From Rosellinia necatrix (taxonomy: Eukaryota; Ascomycota; Sordariomycetes; Xylariales; Xylariaceae): 64,000 nt of DNA. The DNA lies in contig JAGYVD010000007.1 of NCBI GenBank assembly GCA_021209875.1, positions 3,658,001 to 3,722,000 of the forward strand, written 5' to 3'. A program made the position numbers and the translations under genes. The notes beneath the pieces were generated by a model. The model saw only the letters and a list, made by a program, of their open reading frames with translations, did no database searches and was not told the DNA's origin. Within the stretch, counting starts at the first letter, position 1; every line of letters begins with the position of its first letter. Of this stretch, positions 47,877 through 61,300 are shown piece by piece.

Positions 47877-50817
47877 TGCATCCGATGAGGTTTCCTCAAC
47901 TTGTTCCAATACTTGATATCCAACGCAACCACACCAGGAAAAATACGCAACGAAATATCGACGAGTTGGAAGCAAAGGGCGTTTTGAAGGAGGGTAGTGC
48001 TTATATTACATGAGTAAGAAACTAATGGACCGAAAAAGGATTGGACGACTTCAGAAAAAAAAAATAAGATAGAAGTAATACCTAGACTAAGAAATAGATC
48101 TACCTTAAGTCTACAGAAAGGACATCTACTAGTTCATGGGAACTTGCGGTACTTTTCGCTGCTGCACTAGCTTTCCGGGCCATCACGCGGCGCCACATGG
48201 TTCCCAAAGGTCGTAAGGATTTCTGCAGGATCACTCTTGGTCTGATATTGCGAAGCTCAGGGGACCGAGCAGGGACCCCTACCATTTCCTCCCCAGAAGT
48301 TCTCCCATTTGGAGATTGGCAAGGACCCGGGATCAAAGTGGTTGCGCCCTCCTACCCGGAGGCATGGCGCAATACTGCACATACGTGGAGCCGGGAGACG
48401 CTTTCGCCGATTACAGTGTAGGTAGTGTACATGGCGGCCACATAGAGATGGACAGGGGAAGAGAAACTTTGGTACGCATTGATACATACGTCGACCCTGA
48501 GTGAGACTATCGCACTGTAAAACCACGATGGTGATATCCATAATAGGCATCGTAGCCGGTTTAGGTAATCACCCCTACCAGTACAAGTTACAAACAGGGC
48601 TTGCTAGCACCAGTGGGAAGACGACCTGACCCATGAAAAATTCGATATATTCTGGAAGAAAAGCTTGGCGACCTCCACGACCGTTCCAGCCTGGTAAAAC
48701 CGACGGTACTTACGTGCAGTACTACACTAACTATGCCAGTATGTAAACCGTGCGTGTGTCCTCTTGCTCATTCAGAAGTGATCTGCTTCGATGTCACATA
48801 TGACAATGCCTATTGGAAATAGTCCAGGCTGCTCTGGCCATCACTGCTCTGTTGTAAGGTCAGTAACCACAACTGCCGATACCATTGCCGACCAACGCAG
48901 TCGAGAATCAATAGTACAACACCTAAATATGGTACTTCTGACTTGGCTGCTTTATAGTCCAGAGTGACGTTGAAACTAATGCAAAGGGAAGCAGACCCTC
49001 CAACCCGGATTTCGATCCAGGCGGTTATTCAGCGGTTTTATATGTAAACGGTTACTTTGCAGCTGATCTTGGGTTTGATTCGCAGCTACTTGACACTCTA
49101 TTGCCTACTTTCAGACTATAAATCTCTCATCACAGCAGGTTTTTCGGCTCACTAGTTAGTTGCTCCAGTTGTATTACTTTATACAACTCTTTTTACCCAA
49201 TTTGTACTAAGCTTCTCCGGATAGTGGGCCAAAAACGGCCACTACGTTATATTTATACTAGCTCTCACTGTCGGTCATCGAGCTACTGAGCAAGCTTCTT
49301 ACTTCTACCCTCAATTATCACACCAGAGCTGGGACGACGAACACGCGTTGAGGAGCTTAATGTTAGCTAGTATAGACTACCAGCACATGGCAGGAGCCGT
49401 CATGCTAGGGCCAGCGGTCCGTAAGAGGAAAAAGCAAGGGTTTTTCGGAAGAGTGTCAGTTGCATTTTGGACCGGCGCATTCCGGGGCAGCACCGGCCGA
49501 GGCGACAGAGATACTTGGTAGTTACATCGAAAAGAACCAAATACGAAGCGGGGGACGACGGGAAATGCCATTCCAGACCGCCTTCGATCTCTACTCTATC
49601 GATCGGGGAACCGTTCAAGAAAAGACAGAATACAAGCACAAGGGTTGGAGACTCGATCTTTTGGAAGCAGGCTGGCTTACTCGCGACGTCGAAAGCACCT
49701 CAAGAGGTTATACAAGCGAGATTACTAAAGTCTAGATACAGTGTTAATCTATATTCAGGGGCTAGCGAGGATTTGAATCACGACCCTTGCTCTGGTACGG
49801 TGCATAACTGCTCCGGTATACTGTACCATACTCCATATGACTATCGTGTAGATTAGTGCATATCTTGCTTTTTGTGCAGACTACTTATGTATTTATGCTA
49901 CACCACGTCGCCCTATCCTTACTTTATAACACGAAAACGTCCTAGTTATCGGACTATCGGAGTTATATCGACAGATAACCTTGTGTGCCTAAGGGTCCCC
50001 AGGCAGCCAGGGTCTGTGATATCAATCACCGCAATTTGAGCCATACTGCTGGAATTCTATCCCCATAGTGTACGTGGACGCAAATAGTATACTGTATAAT
50101 AGAGCTATTAAGGATATCTTCTACTGGCATTCGAGTTATCACCCCATCCTGGAAATACACAAAACCACACTTCTACTTTTGGTGGGATTCGAACCGGGTG
50201 GTGGAACTCGACTCTCGGGCACCTGCTTCATTGGGACTGGGATCAAATGCAGGAGGCCAACGAGACAATTTCCCTTTCAAGATTCGTCATTGTGAGAAAC
50301 ACCCCTCTACTGCTATTCCTTGATTCTCTTCTCTAGCCTGCCGTATGCTGGGGGCCGAAAATACCGTTTAACGAAATGTTATAGGTGACCTTGACGCATA
50401 ACAAGAAGCGCCACCGTTCCAGAAGAATTTGAAACGAGGCAAGTCGATTCGAGTCGATACTGAGGATGCTGGAAGACAGTCATGGATCAACCCAGATTCT
50501 TATGCAGTGACCGCTTTAGCGATCCTTGAATACGTTGAAAAAATGGGAAAGGTATCTTGATCCAGGGGTGTTGCACCAGAATCCGTCATGCGGACTGCCA
50601 CCGGCCATGTAGACCGACACCCTTGGCGGGGTAAATTGTTTTGGTCTATATGATTAGGGTAGGATAGGGGAGAGCTCATAAGAAAGCGGTATCGCTCAAG
50701 TGTTGTTAAGTCAAGAACACAAAAGCCCCACGACGACACTCCTCATCGTCATTCATCTCATCAACCGACATCAAAATCACCGTTAGTATATCGTTAGCCG
50801 GACCTAACTAGAGCAAG
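47877..50817. other. Gene-poor region between rhodopsin-like and BAHD genes
   Basis: No complete gene in 2.9 kb. ORFs at about 48100-48550 overlap on both strands without domain content. Two tRNA-like motifs occur: GGATTTGAATC at 49769-49779 and TGGTGGGATTCGAACC at 50180-50195. The latter equals the complement of a tRNA 3' end with CCA, as in a retroelement primer-binding site, but no LTR pair or internal coding region is visible. The BAHD promoter should occupy the last few hundred bases. Confidence 0.5.
50180..50195 (+). other. Primer-binding-site-like 16-mer (tRNA 3'-end complement)
   Basis: TGGTGGGATTCGAACC is the reverse complement of GGTTCGAATCCCACCA, a T-arm plus CCA-like tRNA end. 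A retrotransposon relic or a tRNA fragment could explain it. The T-stem does not pair when read as a tRNA gene, and no LTRs were found, so the call is tentative. Confidence 0.3.
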
Positions 50818-52215
50818 ATGCCTTCCGAATATGCAAGCAAGATCCCGAGCCTCATCCCTTTGGAGAAGGCGGGGCCTAAGGGTTACATCCGTTTTGTTTT
50901 TCCGATTGAATTAGGCGATTCCTATGATGCGGACGAAGTCTTCGGCATACTTAAGCAGGGTCTCGAGGCTGCTAAAGAGCGGATTCCTACGCTTGCCTGC
51001 GAAGGCGTTCCGGACACCGAGGCAAAACAGGCTGGCGTCCTGAAGCTACAGAAGTACACTGATTACGACACCATTACCAAGAAGGACCTGAGGGGACCAG
51101 GGACCTTCCCTCACACTTATGCCAACATCAAAGCCAAGGGATTCCCTGTCGAGGCCTTCAACGGCGATCTACTTTGCCACCGTTTCACCTGGCCTACTCC
51201 CGGGGAGAGGCTCCCCGTCGCGGACTGCCAAGCCAACTTCATCCCCGGCGGCCTGCTGCTGACCTGCTGCTTCTTCCACGTCTTCGGCGACGCCAAGGCG
51301 TACTACACCTGGCTGGAGACGTGGGCTGAGGAGTGCCGCCGGCTGCAGGGCGAGACGGGCCCCCGCAACGAGATCCCCGATGTCTTCTTCACGGACCGGG
51401 AGAAGCACATGACCCCCTCCGGCCGCCACGCCGGGAAGCCCGAGGACCACCCCGAGGTCCTCGTGCTGCCGTTCACCCCACCCGGGTCGCCGCCGAAGAT
51501 GATATCGCGCGAGCACGTCGGGCAGGTGTTCCGGCTCAACGCGGAGCAGCTGGCGGCGCTCAAGGCGGACGCGGCGCCGGCCAACGCCGCCGACGCCGCG
51601 GGGCAGACGTGGGTCTCGACCAACGACGCCCTGTCGGCGCTGATGTGGCGGTCCGTCATGGCCGCGCAGTTCTCCCTCGACGCGCTGGAGGGCGAGCCCA
51701 CGTCCGTCTTCAACATCGCCGTCGACGGGCGGCCGCGCACGAACCCGCCCGTCCACCCGCGCACGCTGGGCAACTGGCTCGGCTGGGTGATGCCCCAGAT
51801 GCCCATCCGCAAGATGCTGGCCCGCGAGAGCGTCGCGGACCCGGCGGCCGTCATCCGCGCCGCCGTCGCGAGGCTCGACGAGGAGTACGTCGACAGCCTC
51901 GGCACGCTGTTCGAGAGCGTCGTGGACGTCGACCGCGTCGTCGCCACGGCCTTCGTTGACGTCCCCGGCTGCAACTGCGTCCAGACCTCGTGGATCAACC
52001 TCGGCGTCTACGACCTGGCGTGGGGCGACAAGCTCGGCGGCAAGATCCAGGCCGTCCGCAGCCCCGACGTCGGCGTCATCAACGGCGGCTCCCTCGTCCT
52101 CCCCGCCCTGCCCGGCGGCGGCATCGAGCTCATCATCGGCGTCGAGTCGAAGTCCCTGCCGAAGCTGCTCAGCGATCCCCTCCTGGCTAAGTACGCCACG
52201 GCTATCACATTGTGA
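50818..52215 (+). CDS. BAHD-family acyltransferase, single exon
   Basis: This 465-residue enzyme belongs to the CoA-dependent BAHD/trichothecene-acetyltransferase superfamily, which acylates hydroxyl or amine groups of natural products. The catalytic motif HVFGD (HxxxD) is at residues 154-158, in LLLTCCFFHVFGD. The structural DFGWG motif appears as DLAWG near residue 400, in GVYDLAWGDK. An N-terminal PLEKAGPKGYIRFVFPIEL fits the Tri101/Tri3-like fungal branch. There is no signal peptide or membrane segment, so it is cytosolic. It is intact, strongly GC-biased in its second half, and isolated: about 2.9 kb upstream and 3.2 kb downstream hold no gene. It lies 3.2 kb from the 3' end of the PKS and could acylate its product, which is inference from proximity only. 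Confidence 0.9.
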   Translation: MPSEYASKIPSLIPLEKAGPKGYIRFVFPIELGDSYDADEVFGILKQGLEAAKERIPTLACEGVPDTEAKQAGVLKLQKYTDYDTITKKDLRGPGTFPHTYANIKAKGFPVEAFNGDLLCHRFTWPTPGERLPVADCQANFIPGGLLLTCCFFHVFGDAKAYYTWLETWAEECRRLQGETGPRNEIPDVFFTDREKHMTPSGRHAGKPEDHPEVLVLPFTPPGSPPKMISREHVGQVFRLNAEQLAALKADAAPANAADAAGQTWVSTNDALSALMWRSVMAAQFSLDALEGEPTSVFNIAVDGRPRTNPPVHPRTLGNWLGWVMPQMPIRKMLARESVADPAAVIRAAVARLDEEYVDSLGTLFESVVDVDRVVATAFVDVPGCNCVQTSWINLGVYDLAWGDKLGGKIQAVRSPDVGVINGGSLVLPALPGGGIELIIGVESKSLPKLLSDPLLAKYATAITL

Positions 52216-55200
52216 AAGGGCTGGCTATAGGTTTACGAGCGGAGTTGGGTAGAGTTGGAAAATCACGGCTGGTATATTACAAAATCGTGATGTAGATAGA
52301 AATAGTAAAACTCCCATTATGATGCATATCTAGGTAACATCATAACCCCCTACCACTGTCTTACTCTCTGTGACTATGTACAGCGCTCACCCGCCTCTAT
52401 CATCCGGTTTCTGGGCTCTACACAACTCGAAACCACGTTGTGGAGTTTTTGAACAAGAAACAATTTATAGTATTGCCTTGACTCGATCATCCGTGTACAA
52501 CCAACAACTTTTCTAACTATTGCTGCCTCTAATAACTGGAAATTGGATATAAGAGGCTGCTGATGTAGGTATCTAAGGTCGAGTGATCCATATTGGTATC
52601 CAGTCTACTGGGGCCATGGACGTAAAGAGGGGCATGACGGTTACCACGTTTCAATGAAACTTGTGCATGTGATGAGGTCGTTGGTGCTGTGGATATGATA
52701 CCTGGGGTTGGGCTGCACACGTAGGACTGCAGCATGCGTCTTAGTTGGTTCTAACCACAGTGGCTCTAGTTCGTCTAAGCTACATCTGTCGCGCATTAGT
52801 CTAACTGTTTCGATTTAGGTCAACGGTTGTCGGCTTTTGGCTTTGAGCTAACTCAGGACTCGATGTAGTGTAGTAGCTGTGCTGTGCCGCAGCCAATTCG
52901 GAGTAGCGCATCTATATCGTGAGGGGTAAGGCCCCGGTCCCGTTAGCTGGTTTCCGAGGTACTATGGTAGCATTGTCTTCCTACTACGGGAAATGCTCAA
53001 CGCGGCGTCTCACTATGAAACGCGTCCTTCGCTGATCGTTTTTGGGCCCTCGGTAAGGGCATTTGATATCACCGCTGAGACTCACCGACAAGTAGCCTTA
53101 AGCAGGATTCAAGGGAGCACCCGGTTGTTTAACGCGTGTAAACTATCACCGGTGACTAGTTTAGGACTGCAAATATGCATAGAGGTCCGTTGACACACTA
53201 GGTCGACACTAGCCCGCAGCTGAGTTATACTCTATGCCTATATCCGTTAATCACGTTGTGCACCGATATTTTATAGGTGTTGCGCTAGAATTGTAGTCTG
53301 TCACTGGTATATTTCAACATGCAAGCTACGATTAGTATGCCTACAGTAGTGTGTATGAATATATGAGAAGGACATAGCACATGGCACTAGCAGCTCGGGA
53401 TGTCCGTACTCTTGCCCCGAAGATAATAGCTACGGTCTACTGGCAATACTGACGTGTAGCCGTCGCTCTGGGCAGTAGTGTAGTGTACGTACAAGTAGTG
53501 CTACTCTACAATTAGGTCTGCTCTAGGGACGCGTTTTGTTTCGAGTCTGATGTTCATCCGATACTGTTGTTTGTACTGTATGTATTATTCGGCCTAGTTT
53601 TACTGAGTCCCAATCTCCGATGGCATCCACCTGTCAACGCAAGTACCGGCGCCTGGATACAGTCTCGTGATAGTTACTGGTAGTGCTGTTAGTTCGGATG
53701 GTATTTGTTGAAACCAACACAACGGAGGCTATAAGGTTTGATTCCGCAATAGTGCAGCCGGCTGCCGACGTTTACTGGCATCCTAAGCGGCCCGCCGTAT
53801 TAGTAGTTACCGATCGTATCCATACGAGGTATAAACCGCAAGAATACATACAATAATAGCAATACACTATTGCTCATGCGTCCTACCGGAATGCAACCGT
53901 TTATCTACGTATGGACTATCTACCTCCCAGTGTGTGGACTAACTACAAGCCTGGATAATGGGCAACTACGGTATTAAGGTACCAGCATCGGCACTACATG
54001 TCTACTAAGTACCTTAGTTATGCGCTTAAGTAGTTACTGTATAAATTAATAATCTGGATGGCAAAAGGTCTAGCTTACATAAGTTATGGCTGTAATTAAG
54101 TGGAACCTCAATACGTGGAGGTGATAGGCCTGGCATCGGTGATCTACACTCTCTGTACCGACACAGTATGCGTGACGAGGCATTCTTCTAGGCTATGAAT
54201 AACATTTTGTAATGTATCACTCTCGGTCTTTCGGCAGTATTTGAGTATTGACCTAGCAGGCTCTGATATACTATGGTACATACTACAAGTAGATCCTGTG
54301 TACTAGGTGTAGTGCTGCCAAGGGTGATTGGTTCTCTTGGTGTTCGTAAGAGTCTTACTTACATATAACTATGTATATGCATTATGCAGCTCCTTTTCAA
54401 ACATAGAGCCCTAGAATTATAATGTAGTTGTAGCTAGTGTACGTACTATAGCTACTGTGAGTGAGCGGCTGGTCTCTGATAAATCAATCACATCGGATGA
54501 AAAAGATACGCGCACGTGTATTTGCAGGCATGGTGGAAGATGGTTGCATAGACCCCGGAGCCTGCATGCGCCACCGGGGCAACGATTACCCAAAGCTTAT
54601 GTTATTGGTTACGTCTGCTGGCGTGAATATTGATAATGCATAATGCTAATTAAAACAGAGAATACAGAATTTTTCTATGCACAACAATCACACGATACTT
54701 ATGAATTTGATCGCTCATTTTTCTAACAGTATTTTATACTCCAACTGCTAATACACTATATGTGGTGTGCGAGTCAGTTGCTGAAAGGCCGTAACCTGGT
54801 CGTGCCGATCAGAGCATGAATCTGGTTACCAAGAGGATTATGCATGAGTAGTGAAACGGCTAACAAGAGAGACCCTGGATAGTAGAGCATGGGTTAGTGA
54901 TTGTGGTCAAAACTGGCCCGCTTATGTTGAACGCTTTCGTGTGGCGGCATCACCCGCCATTAGTTGAATACACTAATAAACACAAGGTTACCCGGTATAT
55001 AGATATGTATCTACTGTGATGCAATGCACAGCACGTCCATGATGTTCGTGATGCGAGGCAAGACAAGGAACAAAAGGTCCTGGCGAAGATTTCTCCGATC
55101 TTGGCCTTGAATCTTGATATACTTAGCATCGAATGCCCCAAACCACCATATTTCGAGATTTAACCGAATCGAGTATACATTTTCTTGACCTATAGAGAAA

Positions 55201-55366
55201 CTAGAGAAGTACTAAGATACATAATTCGTAAGGAGATGTCGTACCAGTGATGGGGTTTCTATGCATTATATGGCGTTATCATCATCAGATATCAGATGCT
55301 TACACAAAGGAAAAGAAAAAAGGACATTTCGGGAGCCGGGATGCTTGAGAGGTGGCGTTCTTCTTC
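52216..55366. other. Gene-free 3.1-kb spacer beside the PKS
   Basis: No gene is supported on either strand. The sequence is A/T-rich with many TAGT, GTAC and CTAC steps and no ORF above about 68 codons with coding character. It may be decayed repeat DNA; I could not recognise an element, terminal repeats or target-site duplications. Confidence 0.55.
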
Positions 55367-58300
55367 TCACTCGTCTCCGCTCGCCTCGACGAGACCCAGG
55401 GTCTTGGCGACCACCGTTGCCAAGACGTTAAACGTTAGTGTCTTCGAAAGCAGTTTCTGGAACGAGTAATCAAGGCCGAACTCCTTGAACAGCCATGATC
55501 GCATCTCAGTACCAATCATGCTATCGAGGCCGTAGCTGCCGAGCGACGGGCCATCGACCTCGAAGTCGCCGACCGGGATCATCAGGATCCCAGACATGCG
55601 TTCCATGATGTGTGTCGCAAGGACGGCGACCACAGCCTCGGGCCCCTGCGCTTGCGCCGCCTCCAGAGTCGTCGCGAACCCTTGCTCCTGAACTTTGACC
55701 CGGCCCTCAGAGCTGGAACCGCCACCACGTGCGGCATCCGCCTCGATGGTGGCCCGCAGGTGGCAGAAACGTGCGTTGTTGAGCCAGAATGGATCCGAGC
55801 TGCTGCTGTTACCGCTGCTGCCGTCGGCCGCCTTTATAGATGAGACGGCGCTACCAATCTCTCGGGCTTCCATGCCCATGACCAGGTGGGACGGCGTGGA
55901 AACGGTCCACCGTGAGGACCCGGCCAACGGCAGCAGTAGCTGCTGCTGCTGTTGCTGTTGCTGGGATCCCGCTGCCACCATGGCCGTCTCGATGCCGCGC
56001 AGCATCTCCTGCTCGCTAATGCCGTAGAGCCCCTTGCGCACGAGCGACGCCTCGATCGCATCGTCCTCGGCCACGACGCCGACGTCGAGGACCATGGGTA
56101 GAGCCAGCGACGTGGCCGCCAGGCCTGCGGCCGTACGCTGGCGTGCCAGCGCGTCCAGGAAGCTGTTGGCCGCGCTGTAGTTGCTCTGGCCCATGTTGCC
56201 GAGGACGGCTGAAACGGAGCTCGTCATGACGAAGAAGTCGAGCTCGGCGTTGCCCAGGGCCTTGTGCAGGCTCAGCGCGCCGCGGACTTTGGGATTAATG
56301 GCCGTCATATAAGAGTCATAGCTCATCTGCTCGAACATGCCGTCCTAAGGAATGTAACGTCAGTAAACAGGTTGGTAGAGCAGGGGGGGGGGGCACGGCT
56401 CTCTTTTCACGCACCTTTAAAACCATGGCGGCGTGCACGACGCCACGGATCGGTCGCTCTGCTTGCAAAGAGTAAATTATGCACTGCATCGCGACCTCAT
56501 CCGAGGCGTCGGCACGGTATACCCTCGTTGATGTACCTGGGCATTTCTCAATGTTCGCTATAACGCGCGCTGCTTCGGGCTTGCTTGCCCCTGTCCGGGA
56601 AACGAAGGCGAAGTGTCTTGCACCATGTTCCATCATCCATTTGGTCAAGCTTCTGCCCAAACCGCCCAAGCAGCCGACCAAGACGTATGTCCCCTCGCTG
56701 AAAAGTGTGGTTTGGCCTATTATTTTAGATGTTATTTCCGCCTCGTTGCTGTCGCTATTGTTGGCGCGGCTTGTAGCCGACCCGGGCTGTGTGGTGTTGG
56801 ACGAAGGCTCTGGATCCTGTACCGAGGGTATTTGGGCGATTTTTGCCTTTATAGGTTCGGCCGCCGCCAAACCGGGTGATGGAAGAAAAGTTGAGCGTCT
56901 GGGACTATCTTGCTCTTCCGGACGCGTTGTTTCTTCTTCTTGAAGAGTCACCTCCTCTGATTGATTGGATACTTGTTCTTCTTGGTGCGTAACTTGTTCC
57001 CCCTGATAGACTTCCGCCGATCGAGGGGTGCATGGATACAGGCGAGAGATTCTTAGGACGCCCTCATGCAGCCAGAATTCGGTATCGCTACTTGATTTTA
57101 GGCTGTCCAAAGCATCAACTCTACTGATGATTGCCTGTGCCACATTCTCAATCGGTTCACCAACATCGACATCTAGCAGAATCGCCTTTGCTGAGGCCTG
57201 CTCGGAACGGATTGCACGGAGGAAGCCTTCTGCTAGTCCTCCCTCCGCGGAACGGCCCTCTTGAACACCCTGCGTTAACCAGAGCAAAGGGGAGCCCGAT
57301 GCAATGACGGCTTTTAGAATAGAGAAGTCGCCCTCAGTCAGCGTTAGAAGAGCCGTGCCTTTTCTATCGTCAATAACGACGCATTGCTGGCCATTGGCCG
57401 TGAAGTCCGACGGCTGTTTCTCGTGCACGGCCCTGCCACGCTCAGTCAAAACGCCCGATAAGCGCGTGGCGTCGGGAGTTGAAGATCCTAGCGAGAGCAA
57501 TGAAATTTCACGAGCTACGCCATCGGTCTTATTAGCATGATCTGCATTAACTTGTCTGTGCGCAAAGTACTGGCCAGATGAGATCGCGTTCTGCGGCAGC
57601 GAAGAAACGCAACTCTGGGTGCCGACAAGCCATCCTCCGGCTTTTACGAGAGGGATCAGACCATCCGCTTGGACGGGGGTATCTGAATTATCGCGCCCAT
57701 AATCATCGGCAATGACAATATCGAATTGCGGACATTCGGCACCCGTCGACCACTCCTCCGGCGATGTCTTGATGGTGACACGTTCTTGCAGGCGTTCGTC
57801 GACATGGGGAAGTTGCTGCTCTGCCGCAAGGCCGATTGTGATGGAAGAAGTTGTAGGCAAAATAACAAGTGCTGATTCGATTACACTGGGTGATGGATTT
57901 CCGCATATCAAGGCAGACTTGATCGGTTGTTTATGACAGACGAGTTCGACAAGATCTGTCAGGGAATCGAGTTTGATTGCTGCGTCGGGTGATAGCGCCT
58001 CGACGTCGGGCTTCCAGGCCATCATAGAGAAAGGTTCCGGTTCCGTGGATACTGGCAATTGGGGAGGTAAAGCTGCCTCGTAGGCCGTGCATACCAGGCC
58101 GTCAATATCCATGATCAAGTTGCCTACAGAGTCTTTTAGGAAAGCGTGAGTGTGGTATTGTCTGCCCTCGATCTTTTCGGTCCACGCCACGGCGTGCCCT
58201 GTGGCCTCAGCTTCACCTTCTGGGAAGGTCAACGATATCTGACCTATGTGCGTTGGCACGACACCCCACTGCATCTCCTTGTGCTTGCCGGCATTAACGG

Positions 58301-61300
58301 CAACAATAATCAACTGCAAACACGCGTCGATGGAAGTCGGGTGCAGCATGTAGCGGGACTCATCCAGCATCTGACCGGAACTTCGCGACACTACAAGGTC
58401 ACCCGCTGAATGTAGCAGAGATTTATCGGATCGGGCATCAAGCAGCCGCTGGAACGTATTGGTGTAGTTGAAGCCTACTCGATGGAATGTATCGTACCAT
58501 CTCTTTCCGGAAACACGTTGCGTGAGCGCTTCTTCCTCAACGGGGTAATCTCGGGAGGCAATCGACTTAGAAGCCGAGGAGATCTTGCCTTTGCAATGGA
58601 GTGTCCATTCCCCGGATAGCACGGACTCAAGGGTGAAGGTGTAGTCTTGGTCGTCTGTGGTATGCAGACAGGTCACAATCTCGATACCATCGCCGTCGGG
58701 GACGACTAGCGCAGTATGGATATCAACATCTCTTATACTTACACCTTCAAAACAGAGGTTCTCGGCCTCGTGAATTTGTCGCAGCGCTTCGATCGCCACT
58801 GACAAGTAGCCTGCTGCCGGGAACATTGCCTCGCCCCCAAGCTGCGATCCGTTAGTTCAAAGCGCCAAATCACAAAGCTAAATAATTCTTACATTATGCT
58901 CCTTCAGCCACGGCACATCACGGTGCCGGAGTATATTGCGCCAAGCTCTGCAGGTATTTGAGAGCCCGGGGACGCGTGTCCCCAGCAGGTCGTGACGAGC
59001 ATGCTTGCGGCTCCTCGCCTCTGCACTCACTCGCGGCTCAGCCCAGTAGTGCTTCTCGTAGTTCCACTGGTATGGGGGCAAGTCAACCAATAAACCCCGG
59101 GTCACGGGCTTGCGGAGGCTACTTGATGCTTTTGCGATGTCCATGTTGACCACTTCTAGGTCGACCGGATAGTCGGCAATGAAAAGTGATCCGGCAACTG
59201 CTAATAACTGATCTGCGTCATTCTGGTCCCGCTGGAGAGATGGTATGTACGTTTTGTTCGCCAGTTTGATCTGCTTAAAAGCGCGGGCCAGAGCAGAATG
59301 GCAGCCTACTTCGATGATGGAAGCTACATCGTCGAATTCCGGATCCGATCCCATGCGGCGCACAGCCGTGTCGAAGAGTACACGTTCGCGTAGATTTCTG
59401 CTCCAGTATGTTGTAGGGATAGTCTCGTCGGTGATTACCTCCCCTGTAACTGATGAGATCATCGCCGAACGAGGTTGCCTCCAGCTCAGATCCTCTTCTG
59501 TGAGACCGGCCAGCGCTTGTGGAAGCATAATGTCGTACGCATCACCAACCGCAGCCATGTGAGGCGAGTGGTACGCACGGCCTGTCTTTAGCTCCTGTGC
59601 AAAGATTCCATCTGCCTTCATAGCGCGAGCTAGTTCGGATATAGCTGTCGCATTGCCACTTAATGTAACGCTTCCTGGAGAATTTTCGCACGCTATGCAC
59701 ACTTCCTGGGGGTCGGAAGGGAGCCATTTCGTGACGTCCTCGGCACCGAGTCCGACAGCAAGCATCGAGCCGGCGGTGGAAACTCCCCGAACAGCCCTGC
59801 CGCGAGTAAAAGCTGCTATTATGGCTTCAGGGGCACTGACGAGGCCCGCTGCATACGCGGCTGCGATCTCACCTGAGGAGTGACCAATGCTGACGGACGG
59901 TACGATGTTCCAGTCGCTGAATAAATCAACGAGAGATATCTGAATAGCAGTGCATAACGGTTGAGCAACGTCAGCGTCATTGATTCTCCCAATCTCCGCC
60001 CCTCCACTCTCCGAGAGCATGGCATCCAAGGAAAATGTCGGCTTTGGGTCTAATTTACTCAGGACCCGATCAAGCCTCTCAATCGTATCCTGAAATAACG
60101 GAAACTCTGAAATTGCGACCTTACCCATGCCGGTCCATTGCGCCTATCAAACTAGTTAGCATAGGGTAATGCCGAAGAGTGGTGGATAGTTGACACTCAC
60201 GCCTTGGCCGGTAAAGATGAACCCGATACCCCCCTTCTTTTTGGGAACTACCCCTGTTCGAAGCTCTTGCGCGCTGAAGGCTATTTCTTCAACACCTTCA
60301 CGCAGAATGGAGAAACCCCTATGCGGGAACCTTGTACGATGAAGATTTAGTGTCTGTGCTAGATCAGTCGCATAGTATTCCGTAGCGACAGATCCAATCG
60401 CCGCAATATTTCGAGAGAGCGTTGGCTTGTCGTGCGCAGAGAAGCATATTAGCAGCGGCCTGCCTGTGGAGTGATCATACTCCGCTTTGGCTTTGCGCAT
60501 GCCGTGTTTATAAAATGGGAGGAGGTTGTCCACGGACTCGACTATGACATGGCCGTTTGTGCCACCATAACCGAACGAGGAGACGCTGGCCCGCCGAAGT
60601 GGTGAGTCCGCCGGCCAGGGGGCGGTATCTGCGTGAACTTTGACGTTCCATTCTTTTTCTAAAACTATACAGGGTATGAGTCATTTGGGATCTCGGGTCT
60701 CTGGACAGAGTCGATCTACTTACTTTCGGGGTTTAAGCGATTAAATAATGCAACACCGGGAATGACAGCTGCCTCCGTCATTAAGGCTGCTTTCATAACC
60801 GCAAATATTCCGCTAGCAGCTTCACTGTGCCCGATATTTGGCTTGACCTAGTTATTCGAATCAGATTAGGCTCAGGGCAGGATGTGCCTTTAACATGAGG
60901 ACTTACTGCGCCCATGAATAGCGGCTTATTTTCGGGCCGACTGTCGTTCAGAGCCTTCGAAATAGCTCTGACTTCAATTGGGTCTCCGACAGGAGTCCCA
61001 GTCCCATGTAATTCAGCGTATGGTGTGAGCTGAGGGTCAAGTCCTGCCTTTTCATACGCCATCCGTACCACACGTTCCTGTCCCTCCCCACTGGGGTATG
61101 TTATGCCCATCCCATCCACTTTGCCGTTTCTACCGAGATGAACTACGTTAGTAACACATAACCAGCTTGTGTGAAAACGACGGAGAACTTACGTGTTTAC
61201 CGCCGTGGCGCGAATAACGGCTCTGATTGGATTGCCATCTCTAATGGCGTCTGACAGGCGTTTTACGTATAATGCCCCAGCTCCTTCCGCTCGACCATAG

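Noticed and set aside
48100..48550. Overlapping ORFs on both strands suggesting a small gene
   Set aside because: Neither strand shows a recognisable motif or a convincing start and splice pattern.
50150..50280. Minus-strand tRNA gene at the GGTTCGAATCCCACC site
   Set aside because: Only two of five T-stem pairs form; kept instead as a possible primer-binding-like site.
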